DNA from: MWBF01 sp040772005
Lineage (GTDB): Bacteria; Chloroflexota; Anaerolineae; CG2-30-64-16
NCBI GenBank assembly: GCA_040772005.1
Contig: JAXGYZ010000005.1
Location: 186,001-250,000, forward strand
Length of the DNA stretch: 64,000 nucleotides
Reading direction: 5' to 3'
Shown: one piece after another, positions 1-9,826 of the stretch
Position numbering within the stretch: the stretch's first letter is position 1
Layout of the letters: every line of letters begins with the position of its first letter
Notes under the pieces: model-generated
The model's input: only the letters and a program-made list of their open reading frames with translations
The model's database searches: none
Told to the model about the DNA's origin: nothing
Position numbers and translations under genes: made by a program

Positions 1-1
1 G

Positions 2-1774
2 GATCTGCTGAGTGGCGAACAGGACGGGGATGTGGCGGATCTGCGCTACTCAAGCGAGTTTCTGGAGGCCGGCGAAGCTGCGCAGCGCAACTCAGACGGG
101 AAGGGCACGCACCTCTGGGTGCCGCTGCGCGAAGTCGCAGAGATTACCGATGCTCGCCAACTGGTGTTCCGGCGACAGGAGTTCCTGGGGAGGACGGGGT
201 TGGAGCCTGGTTCCATTGCTGGAGTACGGCTTCAGCAGAACCTCGACATCGCCCGGGATGCACTGCGCGCAAGCGAGATCATCAACTACTACACCGTCGA
301 TAAGGAGTATGGCGACGACGGGCAGGTTACCCCGCTCGACGAGGTGCTGGAGATCTTTGTCCGCATGAACTCCGGCGGTCAAGTGCTGAGCAAGTCCGAC
401 CTCATGTTTTCGCTCATCCAGCTCCACTGGGAGGGCGCGTACGATGCGATTGCCGAGGTGGTGGATGCGCTGAACGCCAACGGCCGCTTCGAGTTCGATC
501 GTGACTTCGTGCTCAAGGCCGCGCTGGTGTGCGCTGGCAAGGGCGCGCGCTACGACGTCGCTAAGTTCCGTGATGAAACGACCCTGAGCCTGATCAGGGA
601 CAAATTCGCGGCGATCCGTGATGCGCTCATTAACATGGTCGACTTCGTGGTCAACGATGCCCGCTTCCTGGACGGTCGCGTCCTGGGTTCTTACAACGCG
701 CTGATCCCGTTCGTATACTTCCTGTATCACCAGCCGCGACAGCTCCCTCGTGACGAGCAGACCCGGGTCGAGATGAAGCAGGCCCTCTATCTGATCCTGA
801 TGTTGCCGAGCTTCAGTCGCGCGGCCGACAGCCGCATCGACGGCCTCGTGCAGCGGGTCCTGAACCCGGCGCATGCCCGGCAGCCGGGCGTCTTCCCGTT
901 GCAGCAGGTCCGCCAGTTCGTGCGCGAACGTGATGGTCACGGTGAGATCGATGACTGGCTCCTGGAAAACAACCTGCCGATCCTGATGAATATCCTGGAG
1001 GGCGGCAGCCGGCTGCCCGAAGGCCGGCGCAGCTTCCGGCCAGAGTACGATCACATCTTCCCGCGCAGCGAGCTCGCCAGGCACGGCTACTCTGAGACGC
1101 AGATCAACCACTACGCCAACTTCAGGCTGATCTCCAAGCGCGACAACATCTGGAAGAGCAACAAAGATCCTCGGCCCTACTTTGCCGCCCAGCCCCAGGT
1201 CGCCGGACGCTACCTGATCCCGGTCGATCTGCTGGATTACGAACAGTATCCGGTGTTCTTGGAAGCGCGACGGAAGCTGATCTGGCAGCGCCTGCAAGAC
1301 TTCCTGGGCTCGAGCGAGGGCCGGGATGTCCAGGCAGGTCAGACAGAGACGAAGCTGCAGCTGGCGGTTGTTTCGCAGACCGTTGAGGGTACGGATCGCC
1401 AACCATCGGTCGAGGAAGAAATCGCCCTGATGCGCTTGGTGCTCACTCGCCTCCCTGTGTCGGCCGGGCATCGCGCGCTGTTCCAGATTCTGTGGAACGC
1501 GCCGGAACAGGGAATCGTGAACACGGACCTGACGACAGCGCTGGGACTCACTAGCTCTCAATTCGCTGGGACCATGGCTTCCCTGGCCCGACGCATCAAC
1601 ACGACGGCCAGGGCCCAGGGATACACCCCTTCCAGTAACGGCTTGCTGGTGAGCTGGCGCCACGACCCTGGCGACGGAGGATGGTACTGCGCGCTCCGGC
1701 CGGAATTCCGAGCCCTGCTAGCCGAGGATCCCGAGCTGAAGGCATGGGTACTCGGCGCGGACTGGAGAGGATAG
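2..1774 (+). CDS. DUF262/HNH (GmrSD- or BrxU-like) protein, 5'-truncated by the window
   Basis: The reading frame is already open at base 2 and the first in-frame start (GTG at 32) falls inside the family's conserved core, so the true start lies upstream. Visible parts: the end of a DUF262 domain (FVRMNSGG near nt 358-381), a helical middle, an HNH/DUF1524-like nuclease motif YDHIFPRSEL (about nt 1046-1075) and a C-terminal winged-helix-like region after about nt 1400. DUF262-DUF1524 proteins such as GmrSD and BrxU are modification-dependent restriction enzymes, and BrxU is found inside BREX loci. Its TAG is 2 nt before the methyltransferase ATG, so the two are cotranscribed. A role as type IV nuclease is inferred; the N-terminal NTP-binding motif lies outside the window. 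Confidence 0.8.
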   Translation, partial: DLLSGEQDGDVADLRYSSEFLEAGEAAQRNSDGKGTHLWVPLREVAEITDARQLVFRRQEFLGRTGLEPGSIAGVRLQQNLDIARDALRASEIINYYTVDKEYGDDGQVTPLDEVLEIFVRMNSGGQVLSKSDLMFSLIQLHWEGAYDAIAEVVDALNANGRFEFDRDFVLKAALVCAGKGARYDVAKFRDETTLSLIRDKFAAIRDALINMVDFVVNDARFLDGRVLGSYNALIPFVYFLYHQPRQLPRDEQTRVEMKQALYLILMLPSFSRAADSRIDGLVQRVLNPAHARQPGVFPLQQVRQFVRERDGHGEIDDWLLENNLPILMNILEGGSRLPEGRRSFRPEYDHIFPRSELARHGYSETQINHYANFRLISKRDNIWKSNKDPRPYFAAQPQVAGRYLIPVDLLDYEQYPVFLEARRKLIWQRLQDFLGSSEGRDVQAGQTETKLQLAVVSQTVEGTDRQPSVEEEIALMRLVLTRLPVSAGHRALFQILWNAPEQGIVNTDLTTALGLTSSQFAGTMASLARRINTTARAQGYTPSSNGLLVSWRHDPGDGGWYCALRPEFRALLAEDPELKAWVLGADWRG

Positions 1775-1776
1775 AC

Positions 1777-4335
1777 ATGGCTCGGAAATCGACATCGGCG
1801 CAGCCTGGCTTGTTCCGCCGCGACATCCCAAAGATGCCCGACGGCTACTACTCGTCCGGACCAAACCCCAACCTGCGCCGCTTCGTGGAGGAGCACGCGA
1901 AGCCCTACGACCCGGCGACGGACGACTACGACGTGCCCCCCTTCGACCAGCCGATCACCACCACCAAGGCGACGGCCATCTACAACATGCACACCTACTG
2001 GTCGAAGAAGCCGCACGACGCCATCCGGCAATACATCCGCCACTACACGGAGCCAGGGGATATCGTCCTGGACCCATTCTGCGGCTCCGGCGGCACCGCG
2101 CTGGCCGCGCTGATGGAGGGCCGCGCCGCGATCGCCATCGACCTTTCTCCGGCCGCCACCTTCATCACCAAGAACTACTGCACGCCGGTGGACGTGGACG
2201 AGCTGCAGCGCGCGTTCGAGGAGTTGCAGCGCCGGGTCAAGCCCGAGATGGACTGGCTGTACGAGACGCGCTGCGACCGCTGCGAGGGCCGCGCGACGAC
2301 CGCGTATACCGTCTACTCGTACCGCTTCCGCTGCCCGCGCTGCCTGGAGATTGTGCCGCTGTTCGACTGCGTGGAGGTGGAAAGGCAGACGGCCGCTGGC
2401 AAGCCGAAGAAGGTGAGCGTCTGCCCGCACTGCTACGCGCGCGGCCAGGAGGAAGAGATCAGCACGCGCAGCGAGCGGTTGGACCCAATTCCGGTGCTGG
2501 TGAGCTACGAGTGCGACGAGGGATGCAAGCCGAAGCGCGGGGCGCGCCGCCACAACGACCCCGACCCCAAGAAACGGCGCTTCTTCGAGGAGTTCGACCT
2601 GGCGAAGATCCGGGAGATCGAGGGCAAGCCCATCCCGCACTGGGTCCCGCCGCACCGGATGATGAACGTGGAGTCCAACACGGCGTCGTGGGGCGACGAG
2701 TGGCGTCCGGGCCGCAACTTCCGCACCGTGGCCGATCTGTTCACCAAGCGCAACCTGTGGGCGCTGGCTCTTGTTTTCGATGAAACAAAGAAATCCGGAG
2801 AGCGTCGTTCATCAGAGGTGCTGCGTTTCGGGGTAACAGCTCTCCTCCTTCGCCTGACCCGAATGAATCAATATCGCCCTGAGGTATCCTACCCGACAAG
2901 CATTATTACTGGAACATACTACATGCCTCAAATATCTGTTGAGGCTGCGGTATGGCACCAATACTCGAACAAGGTTGAGCGCCTAGCCAAAGGTTATGTT
3001 GAGATTGGTGCGTCAAGTCATGCTTTTACTTCGGATCTTCTGATTAGCACGCAGTCTGCTACAAAACTCGCTGAAATCACCTCCGATTCCGTGGACTATA
3101 TCTTCACCGATCCACCTTATGCAGGGAACATCCAGTATGGTGAATTGAACTTCATCTGGGAAGCCTGGCTGGACTTCGACACACACTGGCACGACCGGGA
3201 GATCATCGTCAACGAGACGCGCGGCATGACCGATGCCGACTGGGCGCGGCTGATGCGCCAGGCGATGGCCGAGTGCTATCGCGTCCTCAAGCCCGGTCGC
3301 TGGATCTCCCTCTGCTACCACGATACGAGTGAAGGTACCTGGGAGCTACTTCAAGATATCATGGCTGAGTGTGGCTTTATACCTGAACAGATAGATCGCA
3401 CCCTGTTCATTGACACTGGCGGGATGACCTACAACCAGAACACCGCCGACAAGGTCACCAAGCGCGACCTGGTGATCAACTTCCGCAAGCCAGGGCCACG
3501 GGATGCGGTCTGGACGCTGGCCATCTACGGCACAGAGGACGAGTCGACGTTTGCCGAGAAAGCGCGGGCAATCCTGACCACTGCCCTGGAAGTCCACCCG
3601 GGCGCGACTGCCGACCGCCTCTACGATGAGCTGGTGTCGCGCATGGTGCGCCGCGGCGAATTCGAACGCCATGACTTCGAGGCGCTCCTGGCGCAGGTGG
3701 CCGAGCCGGTGCGCGAGCCGGTCATGCAAAACCTATTCGAGGCCCGGCCGCCCGACCTGTTCGGCTCGCACGAGGCGGTGCGCTGGTATCTGAAGGAGAC
3801 CGCCGACCGGCTGGACGAGGCCGAGAGCCGCAAGGAAGCCGCGGCCGCCGCGCGACTCACCGCCTTCATGGAGTCCAGCCTCCCCTCGCCCACGCCTGGG
3901 AGAGGGGCCGGGGGTGAGGGCGTCCACTACTCCGACCTCTTCGAGCAATACCTGGGCGTCAAGGACAAGCCTCGCCGCCTGCTGGCCGACTGGCTGCCGG
4001 AGTACTTCATCAAGACGCCTGACGGCGCGTGGCGCCTGCCGGCGGACGATGCCGAGCGGTCCGCGCTGGCCGCGCTGCGGGATACCGGCGCGCTCCGGCG
4101 CATCAAGCGTTTCGCCAACGCCCTGCTGGACGGGGTGCAGCCGGCCGAGCGCGACCGACCTCCGAACGCCGCCACCGCGGCCGACTGGCTGCGCCAGTGC
4201 CGCCGTGCGGGGCTGTACGCGCTGGGCCGCGCGATCTATGAGAAGGGCGCGTTCAGGTTCGATGAGCTGGGCGAGGAGCGGGAGGAGGAGGAGGTGAGGG
4301 AGGATTACGAGGTGTGCGTGAGACGGAGTGGGTGA
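1777..4335 (+). CDS. Zn-ribbon DNA methyltransferase, BREX-associated (PglX-like role)
   Basis: An 852-aa protein with methyltransferase motif I (DPFCGSGGT, from D99) and catalytic motif IV DPPY (445-448). Between them are three CxxC pairs (C166/C169, C186/C189, C216/C219), which suggest inserted zinc ribbons; target recognition should lie in this I-to-IV interval. It is predicted to methylate an amino group (N6-adenine or N4-cytosine) in DNA and so mark self DNA for the BREX-like system. The ATG at 1777 follows GGAGAGG; an upstream in-frame start at 1681 only overlaps the preceding gene. It is not a canonical PglX; it looks more like the Zn-ribbon methylases of COG1743/COG0863 type. Base composition dips sharply at 2761-3180 and 3301-3420, and a palindromic repeat is inserted in frame at about 3880-3926. 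The stop is 3 nt before pglZ. Confidence 0.88.
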   Translation: MARKSTSAQPGLFRRDIPKMPDGYYSSGPNPNLRRFVEEHAKPYDPATDDYDVPPFDQPITTTKATAIYNMHTYWSKKPHDAIRQYIRHYTEPGDIVLDPFCGSGGTALAALMEGRAAIAIDLSPAATFITKNYCTPVDVDELQRAFEELQRRVKPEMDWLYETRCDRCEGRATTAYTVYSYRFRCPRCLEIVPLFDCVEVERQTAAGKPKKVSVCPHCYARGQEEEISTRSERLDPIPVLVSYECDEGCKPKRGARRHNDPDPKKRRFFEEFDLAKIREIEGKPIPHWVPPHRMMNVESNTASWGDEWRPGRNFRTVADLFTKRNLWALALVFDETKKSGERRSSEVLRFGVTALLLRLTRMNQYRPEVSYPTSIITGTYYMPQISVEAAVWHQYSNKVERLAKGYVEIGASSHAFTSDLLISTQSATKLAEITSDSVDYIFTDPPYAGNIQYGELNFIWEAWLDFDTHWHDREIIVNETRGMTDADWARLMRQAMAECYRVLKPGRWISLCYHDTSEGTWELLQDIMAECGFIPEQIDRTLFIDTGGMTYNQNTADKVTKRDLVINFRKPGPRDAVWTLAIYGTEDESTFAEKARAILTTALEVHPGATADRLYDELVSRMVRRGEFERHDFEALLAQVAEPVREPVMQNLFEARPPDLFGSHEAVRWYLKETADRLDEAESRKEAAAAARLTAFMESSLPSPTPGRGAGGEGVHYSDLFEQYLGVKDKPRRLLADWLPEYFIKTPDGAWRLPADDAERSALAALRDTGALRRIKRFANALLDGVQPAERDRPPNAATAADWLRQCRRAGLYALGRAIYEKGAFRFDELGEEREEEEVREDYEVCVRRSG
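2761..3180 (+). other. AT-richer patch inside the methyltransferase gene
   Basis: Counted by hand, this 420-nt stretch is about 49% GC, against about 65% just upstream and 63% just downstream. A second dip (about 49%) covers 3301-3420. The patch sits between methyltransferase motif I and the DPPY motif and runs through DPPY. In alpha-order enzymes that interval holds target recognition, so recombinational replacement of specificity is a plausible cause. Confidence 0.6.
3880..3926. repeat. palindromic intergenic-type repeat inserted in frame in a CDS
   Basis: A hairpin (stem 3884-3892 with 3897-3905, one mismatch, loop CGCC) followed by GGGGCCGGGGGTGAGGGC. It is translated as SLPSPTPGRGAGGEG within the methyltransferase. 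This low-complexity peptide interrupts an otherwise ordinary helical region and is the kind of sequence normally seen between genes in repeat-rich bacterial genomes. Confidence 0.7.
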
Positions 4336-4338
4336 GCT

Positions 4339-7137
4339 ATGATCGAACCGTGGATCCTCTCCAAACTCGATCCGCTGCGGCCCGCGCCGCTAATCATCCT
4401 GCGCGACCCTCAGCGCATGATTCAGGCGGGCGCACGGGCCGTCGACGGATGGGCGGAAGAGAACGGTTACACCGTGCTCTTCTGTGCCGGCAACTTGGCG
4501 TTGCGCGAGATGTACGAGGCCGTGCGCGACGAGCCGGGCGCGCGCATATTGCTTGTAGACCGTAGTCGCGACGATGCGCGCATCCCACTCTTCTATCCGG
4601 ACCTGGCCGCGGCCGGAGGCCCAGGGCGCCAGTTGCGGCTATCGCTCCGGGAATATCTGGTCGAGGCGACCGGCGACCCGTATTGGCCCGCGCTCGTGGA
4701 TGAGCGTAAGCTGGCGCGGATCGTGGTGAGCCATCTGCCGGGCGTGCTGGAGGCGCATCGCCAGTTGCGGGAAGCCAGCGGTAGCAACCGGTTCACCGAT
4801 ACGGATTTGCACCGGATCGTGTTGGGTGCAGCCCTGCGCATTAATCCCTTCAAGAGGCTGACGCCGGCCGAGGTCCGCCGCCTGTGCGTCCAGCAACACG
4901 GGGCCATCGATGAGCTAAAGAGCGTGTTGCCCGCCGATGTAATGAACCCGCTGCAGGCCATGATTGCCGCCGCGCCGCGTCCCTTCTGCTGGCTGCTGGA
5001 CCGCGACGCAACCCTCGTCATACGCGCCTTCACGCTGGCCGCCATCATGCATCAACACGGGCTGGAATATCAGCTGCTGCTCAGCAATATCGATGCCGAG
5101 TTGCGGGATTACCGGGATATCTCGCCCGATTTCCTGAATCAGGCGCTGGACGACCAGGTCCTTGCCGATCCGGACCAAGTCGCGGCCGACGTAGTCGACG
5201 CCGAGGCGTATCTGGTCAGCCAACCCGAACGCCTGGCGTTCCTTCTCCATGAACGGCTCAATATCGGTGATCCGGAGCGGGCGCTGGATGTGCTGCGGCG
5301 AGAGCGCCTGTCGCCCCTGATACGCAGCATGGCTCTGCTTTCGCTGCTGCTGAATCTCATCGAGGACAGACGGCTCAAGTTCCACGATCAGGTGATTGGT
5401 CTGCTCGACCAACAGGCCAGCGAGCCGGGGCTGCCTGCAATGCGGCGGCCGACGGAACAGTGGCAGGCGCTGGAGAAGGCGTATCGCCGCGGCCATGTTC
5501 TTTTCCGGCTGACTGCGAAGCTAGTTGACCGGGCCAAGAAGCTGAAGGTGACGGCTACCGAAGACCTCGACTTCGCGACCTTCGACCGGCTGTGGAACGA
5601 CGATAAGCTCAACCGCCTGGACTTCTATACCTCGGATCTCGACCGGATGCTGCGGGTGGGGGAAGTGCTGCCCATCGCGCGCAAGGCATTCTGGCCCGAA
5701 CTCGAGGCGCGTTGGAGCAAAGCACGAGCCCTGCTCGGCGAGAGTATCGGTGCGGTCGGGCAAGTCCTGGCGCTGATCAACCTTCGTTTCCAGGATTTGT
5801 ATCTGCGCAACTATGCCGACTGGATCACAAGACTCGATAGTCCGGTCGTGTTCACCCATCAGTTTCTGCCACGCATGCTGAAGACCCAATGGGATCCCCG
5901 CTCGGGCCGCAAGGCCATCATCATCGTCTTCGACGGCCTGCGTACGGACGCCTGGGATGAGCTGCTCCGGCCGGTGTTCGAGGAACGGTATCAGGTAATC
6001 GCCAGCCGGCCAGGAAGCGCCCTGATTCCAACGGAAACACAACTGAGCCGGAAGGCTATCGCTGCAGGCCGTCTTCCCGTGGAATTCGGCTCGTCTACGC
6101 GCGAGCTGGACCTCCTGCGCGCATGGCTCAAGCAAGCCATGCAGCTCGATCTGCAGTTCAGTGTCGTCGTAGACGACGACATGATCGCCTCGGGCATGAG
6201 CGTCCGCTATGTGTCCAGCCTGCTGGAATATATCGTCTTCAATTTCACGGACGAGAACCTGCACCATAACGAGCAGGACCTGTCGTTCATCTACAACACG
6301 ACCGTGCGTGAGATCATTCGCCAGGATGTACGGAGCGTGCTGCGCGAATTGCCCGACGATGCGCTGATCTTCGTGACCAGCGATCATGGCTTTACGCCGA
6401 TGCCGGAACGCTCCGTGCTGATACCGGCCGGCAGTGTGGCGGACAACGCCGACGTGAAGTATTTGAGCGCTCGGACATCGGAGGAGTTGACCGGCGAGGA
6501 CGCCAGGCATGTGGTCAGCTTCGATCCGGCCGCGCTCGGCATTCCAGGCACCAGTCTCAAGGCACGCAACACCATGGTGAAGCACGTGCTCTTTCCTCGG
6601 CCTCTCTATACCTTGCGACGTGAGGAGGGGCGCCACAGCCCTGACCGCTATAGCCACGGAGGTGTGAGCGTGGCGGAGTGCCTGGTGCCCATGGTCGTGC
6701 TGGGCCCGAAGAGTGAAGTGCAATCGGTGCTGGCCATCGACGCTGTGCAGCAGACGGGGGCGATGAGCGAGAGTGAACCCCTAACGCTCGAAGTCAGCCT
6801 GATTCCCACGCAGATGGCTCTGCCCGACATCGCGATCACCATCTCATTCAGCCGGGACGAGATTCCTGTCCGCCGTGAGGTGTTCAGCGGAAAACCCACG
6901 ACGTACACGGTGCACTGGACGCCTCGGTTGGTTGACATCACCGACGAAGATCGGAAGCGCGGAGTTGCGACGCAGACCGTGACGGCGATTGTAACCTACC
7001 GCTTCGAAGGGAAGCAGGTCAGAACTAGTCGAAGCGTGGATATCCAGATCCGGCTCGACACCACACGTCTGCGGCGGCGAATCGACTCGAAGCTGGACCT
7101 GCTCATGGGCAAGACGCCCAAGGGTCTGCAGGACTGA
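4339..7137 (+). CDS. pglZ: BREX protein PglZ, alkaline-phosphatase-superfamily domain
   Basis: A 932-aa protein with an N-terminal helical region and a C-terminal PglZ domain. The metal-site pattern of the alkaline phosphatase superfamily is visible: VFDGLRTDAW (D532), a following IPTETQ segment, SDHG (D682, H683) and SHGGVS (H773). PglZ is the signature protein of BREX systems and is needed with the methyltransferase for phage exclusion. A beta-sandwich-like C-terminal tail follows from about residue 810. It starts 3 nt after the methyltransferase stop and ends 12 nt before brxL, so it belongs to the same operon. Length matches the family (about 800-950 aa). Confidence 0.95.
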   Translation: MIEPWILSKLDPLRPAPLIILRDPQRMIQAGARAVDGWAEENGYTVLFCAGNLALREMYEAVRDEPGARILLVDRSRDDARIPLFYPDLAAAGGPGRQLRLSLREYLVEATGDPYWPALVDERKLARIVVSHLPGVLEAHRQLREASGSNRFTDTDLHRIVLGAALRINPFKRLTPAEVRRLCVQQHGAIDELKSVLPADVMNPLQAMIAAAPRPFCWLLDRDATLVIRAFTLAAIMHQHGLEYQLLLSNIDAELRDYRDISPDFLNQALDDQVLADPDQVAADVVDAEAYLVSQPERLAFLLHERLNIGDPERALDVLRRERLSPLIRSMALLSLLLNLIEDRRLKFHDQVIGLLDQQASEPGLPAMRRPTEQWQALEKAYRRGHVLFRLTAKLVDRAKKLKVTATEDLDFATFDRLWNDDKLNRLDFYTSDLDRMLRVGEVLPIARKAFWPELEARWSKARALLGESIGAVGQVLALINLRFQDLYLRNYADWITRLDSPVVFTHQFLPRMLKTQWDPRSGRKAIIIVFDGLRTDAWDELLRPVFEERYQVIASRPGSALIPTETQLSRKAIAAGRLPVEFGSSTRELDLLRAWLKQAMQLDLQFSVVVDDDMIASGMSVRYVSSLLEYIVFNFTDENLHHNEQDLSFIYNTTVREIIRQDVRSVLRELPDDALIFVTSDHGFTPMPERSVLIPAGSVADNADVKYLSARTSEELTGEDARHVVSFDPAALGIPGTSLKARNTMVKHVLFPRPLYTLRREEGRHSPDRYSHGGVSVAECLVPMVVLGPKSEVQSVLAIDAVQQTGAMSESEPLTLEVSLIPTQMALPDIAITISFSRDEIPVRREVFSGKPTTYTVHWTPRLVDITDEDRKRGVATQTVTAIVTYRFEGKQVRTSRSVDIQIRLDTTRLRRRIDSKLDLLMGKTPKGLQD

Positions 7138-7149
7138 GAAGGGGAAGAC

Positions 7150-9189
7150 GTGAACACCAGGTTGAAGAGCAGCTTTCCAGGCAAGGTCGTCAACAAGCGA
7201 TTGACCTTCAACACGGGCATGGACGAGTTTCCCCGCTACGTGCTGGAGTATCTCATCGACAACTACTGCCAGGAGGAGACGTTCGATGAGGATTTCGAGC
7301 GCGTCAAGCGCCGTCTGCGCGAGAATTTCGTGCATGGTGCGGAAGCCGAACGCATCCGGCACTATATTCGAGAGAACCGGGACCACACCATCATCGCGAG
7401 CCTCGAAGTCCGCCTGGTCGAGACCGAGGACAAGTACTGGGGCAGCATCAGCGCAATAAACGAAAGCTTCGTCAATATACCCGAGGCCTTGGTCAAGCAG
7501 TACCCTATGCTTCTGGCCGGCGGCATGTGGGGCACGATCCAGCTTACCTATGACCAGACCGAGGTGCACAACAAAAAGATACGGCCGTTCAAAGTCGTCG
7601 ACTTTACGCCATTCCAAATCTCGATGATCGACCTACCGGAGTTCATCAGCAGGCGCCGCGACTTCAGCGATGAGGAGTGGCTGGACATCCTTGTAAACTC
7701 CTTCGGGCTGGATCCTGACTGTATGACACGACGGGAGAAACTGCTCTTTGTCAGCCGGGCTGTCCCGCTGGTCGAGTCGAACCATAACATGATCGAACTG
7801 GGGCCGCGCGAGACCGGCAAGACGTATCTCTATCGCAACGTGTCCTACTACGCGCATGTGCTGTCGGGAGGGAAGGCTACGCCGGCCGGATTGTTCATCA
7901 ATCTGAACTCCGGACAGGTGGGTCTCGTTGGAACCCGTGAAGCAGTGGTCTTTGACGAGATCGCCAACACCGACTTCACGGATCCCAAAGCGATGGTCAG
8001 CATCATGCAGGGGTATATGCAGGACGCCAAATTCAGTCGCGGCAAGAAAGAGATCTTGGCGTTCGGCTCCATCGTTTTGGTCGGCAACCTGGACGTCCAA
8101 GGGAAGTTGCCGCACGAGAAGTACTACCACCTGTTCGAGCCGCTGCCCAGCTTTATGCAGGTCGAGGCACTCATTGATCGCATCCACTACTACCTGCCCG
8201 GCTGGGAAGTGCCAAAAATCGGGCCGGATTCGGCAAGCAAGGACTATGGCTTCATTACCGACTACTTCTGCGAGATCATGCACGAACTGCGGCGCATCGA
8301 CGTGCTGGGTGGGCTGAAGAAGCGTTTTGAACTGGTAGAGTCGGGTGGCTTGGGCCAGGGCATCACGGCACGTGACGTCCGGGCCGTCAACAAGACGCTA
8401 TCGGGATTGCTCAAGCTCATGTACCCTAATGCTGAGGTGACCGATGAGCAGCTCGAAGAACTGCTGTTTCTGGCGATCGAGGGCCGCCAGCGCGTGCGCA
8501 ACCAGCTCCATCTGATGGCGCCGGGCGAGTATCACCCCGTGAGGATCGCGGCCCGTATGGCTGACACCGGTCGCCTAGTCGCACCCACGCTTGGGGAGGC
8601 GGGTCGAAAGCAGCATGTCGAGTTGCCCACACGACCGCTCGTGGGAGAGGTCACCGGCCTCGGCGTCGCCGGCGAGCAGGGTGTCATTCTTCGTTTTGAA
8701 ATGCAGGTGAGCAAGGGCCACGGCCGCATTGTTCCGCTGGGCTCTATCCAGCGCGTCATGCGGGAGTCCATCGAGGCTGCAGCACAGTATATCCACGCGT
8801 GTTCGAAGGAACTGGGCATTCCTTCTGACTGGCGCGAGAACTTCGATGTGGCCGTGCTGGCGACACAGATGGGCGTCCCCAAAGAAGGGCCTTCGGCGGG
8901 CATCACGATCGTCACGGGAATTGTATCTGCGCTCAAGAACATCGCGGTGCGTCATGATGTCGCGATGACCGGCGAGATTACGATCATGGGCAAGGTGCTG
9001 GCTGTGGGCGGGATTCAAGCCAAGCTGCTGGCGGCCATCGAGGCCGGGGTGAAGACCGTAATCCTGCCGGCCGAGAACGAACAGGACGTGCGCTACTTGC
9101 CGGACTACATGCTTGGGAAGCTAGAGCTCGTTTATGTGCGCAATATCCGTGAAGCACTAGGGGCAGCCTTGGTTGCTGCCAACACATAG
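7150..9189 (+). CDS. brxL: BREX protein BrxL, Lon-like AAA+ protease
   Basis: A 679-aa protein, matching the usual BrxL length. It has a Walker A GPRETGKT (218-225), an AAA+ core, and a C-terminal Lon protease-like domain with the Ser-Lys dyad at S582 (in EGPSAG) and K625 (in GGIQAK). Start is GTG at 7150 after AAGGGGAAG. BrxL forms DNA-binding ring assemblies and is needed for BREX restriction in type 1 and 4 loci. It is the last gene of the tight operon; a 134-nt gap with no recognisable feature separates it from the next ORF. The order methyltransferase-pglZ-brxL resembles the distal half of type 1 BREX, but the brxABC genes, if present, lie off the left edge. Confidence 0.94.
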   Translation: MNTRLKSSFPGKVVNKRLTFNTGMDEFPRYVLEYLIDNYCQEETFDEDFERVKRRLRENFVHGAEAERIRHYIRENRDHTIIASLEVRLVETEDKYWGSISAINESFVNIPEALVKQYPMLLAGGMWGTIQLTYDQTEVHNKKIRPFKVVDFTPFQISMIDLPEFISRRRDFSDEEWLDILVNSFGLDPDCMTRREKLLFVSRAVPLVESNHNMIELGPRETGKTYLYRNVSYYAHVLSGGKATPAGLFINLNSGQVGLVGTREAVVFDEIANTDFTDPKAMVSIMQGYMQDAKFSRGKKEILAFGSIVLVGNLDVQGKLPHEKYYHLFEPLPSFMQVEALIDRIHYYLPGWEVPKIGPDSASKDYGFITDYFCEIMHELRRIDVLGGLKKRFELVESGGLGQGITARDVRAVNKTLSGLLKLMYPNAEVTDEQLEELLFLAIEGRQRVRNQLHLMAPGEYHPVRIAARMADTGRLVAPTLGEAGRKQHVELPTRPLVGEVTGLGVAGEQGVILRFEMQVSKGHGRIVPLGSIQRVMRESIEAAAQYIHACSKELGIPSDWRENFDVAVLATQMGVPKEGPSAGITIVTGIVSALKNIAVRHDVAMTGEITIMGKVLAVGGIQAKLLAAIEAGVKTVILPAENEQDVRYLPDYMLGKLELVYVRNIREALGAALVAANT

Positions 9190-9323
9190 CCTGTGCGGCG
9201 CAAGACGAGAGCAGAACGATTGCCGGCAGCCAACCTGGGCTCAGGCCTCCCTCCCGTTCCGAAGGCAGGCGGGCACCTTGCCTACGGCCCGTAAGAAGCA
9301 AAGTCGGGAATCGGAGGAAGCCA

Positions 9324-9826
9324 ATGAATGACAATCCGAGCATCACGAATGCAGACGAAGCTCGACTCGTCGAACTCCTTAACGAAGCCCAACGGCGAGT
9401 TGTCTATATGGCACCGGGCCTGACGCTCAACATCACGGCCGCGCTATCTACCGCCTGGCGACGGCTCGGCTCGGATGCAGTCTCGGTTATCCTTGATGTG
9501 GATGCCGAGGTGTGCCGGTTGGGGTACGGAACGATCGAGGGGTTGACGGATATTCAAAACACCGCCATGGATTTGGGAGTATTCGTCTGCCACCAACCTG
9601 GCGTAAGGATCGGCCTGCTCATCACCGATGACACAACTCTCATCTACGCCCCAACTCCTCTCCTGATTGAGCCGGAATCGGAAACCTTGCCGCGGTCGAA
9701 CGCCATCTTTCTAGGAACTCCTTCTGCAAAACTCTTATGCGAGATCGGCTTGGGCAAGAATCTCGATACGGAGCGGTCGGTGGGCCTCGACCCGGTACAA
9801 TCCGCTAAGATCGAGGCGGTTGAGAA
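9324..9826 (+). pseudogene. 5' half of a PLD-like gene interrupted by IS21
   Basis: It starts at ATG 9324 after GGAGG. The 167 intact codons begin MNDNPSITNADEARLVEL and contain an alpha/beta region whose strand GLLITDDTTLIYAP resembles the second half of a phospholipase D motif but lacks the catalytic H and K. The ORF then runs into the insertion sequence and stops at 9902. Joining base 9826 to 12430 (dropping the element and one target copy) restores an in-frame 424-codon gene. It follows brxL, so a defence role is likely but unproven. The PLD assignment is tentative. Confidence 0.75.
9820..9826. repeat. target-site duplication, left copy
   Basis: TTGAGAA directly abuts the TGT end of the element and is repeated exactly at 12423-12429. 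Seven bp is within the range known for IS21-family transposition. Confidence 0.9.

Noticed and set aside
92..1663. 523-aa open frame on the minus strand opposite the DUF262 gene
   Set aside because: High-GC shadow frame: low-complexity, no domain pattern, opposite a gene with clear motifs.
1558..2655. 365-aa minus-strand frame across the DUF262/methyltransferase junction
   Set aside because: Crosses a tight operon junction and reads as Arg/Val-rich shadow sequence.
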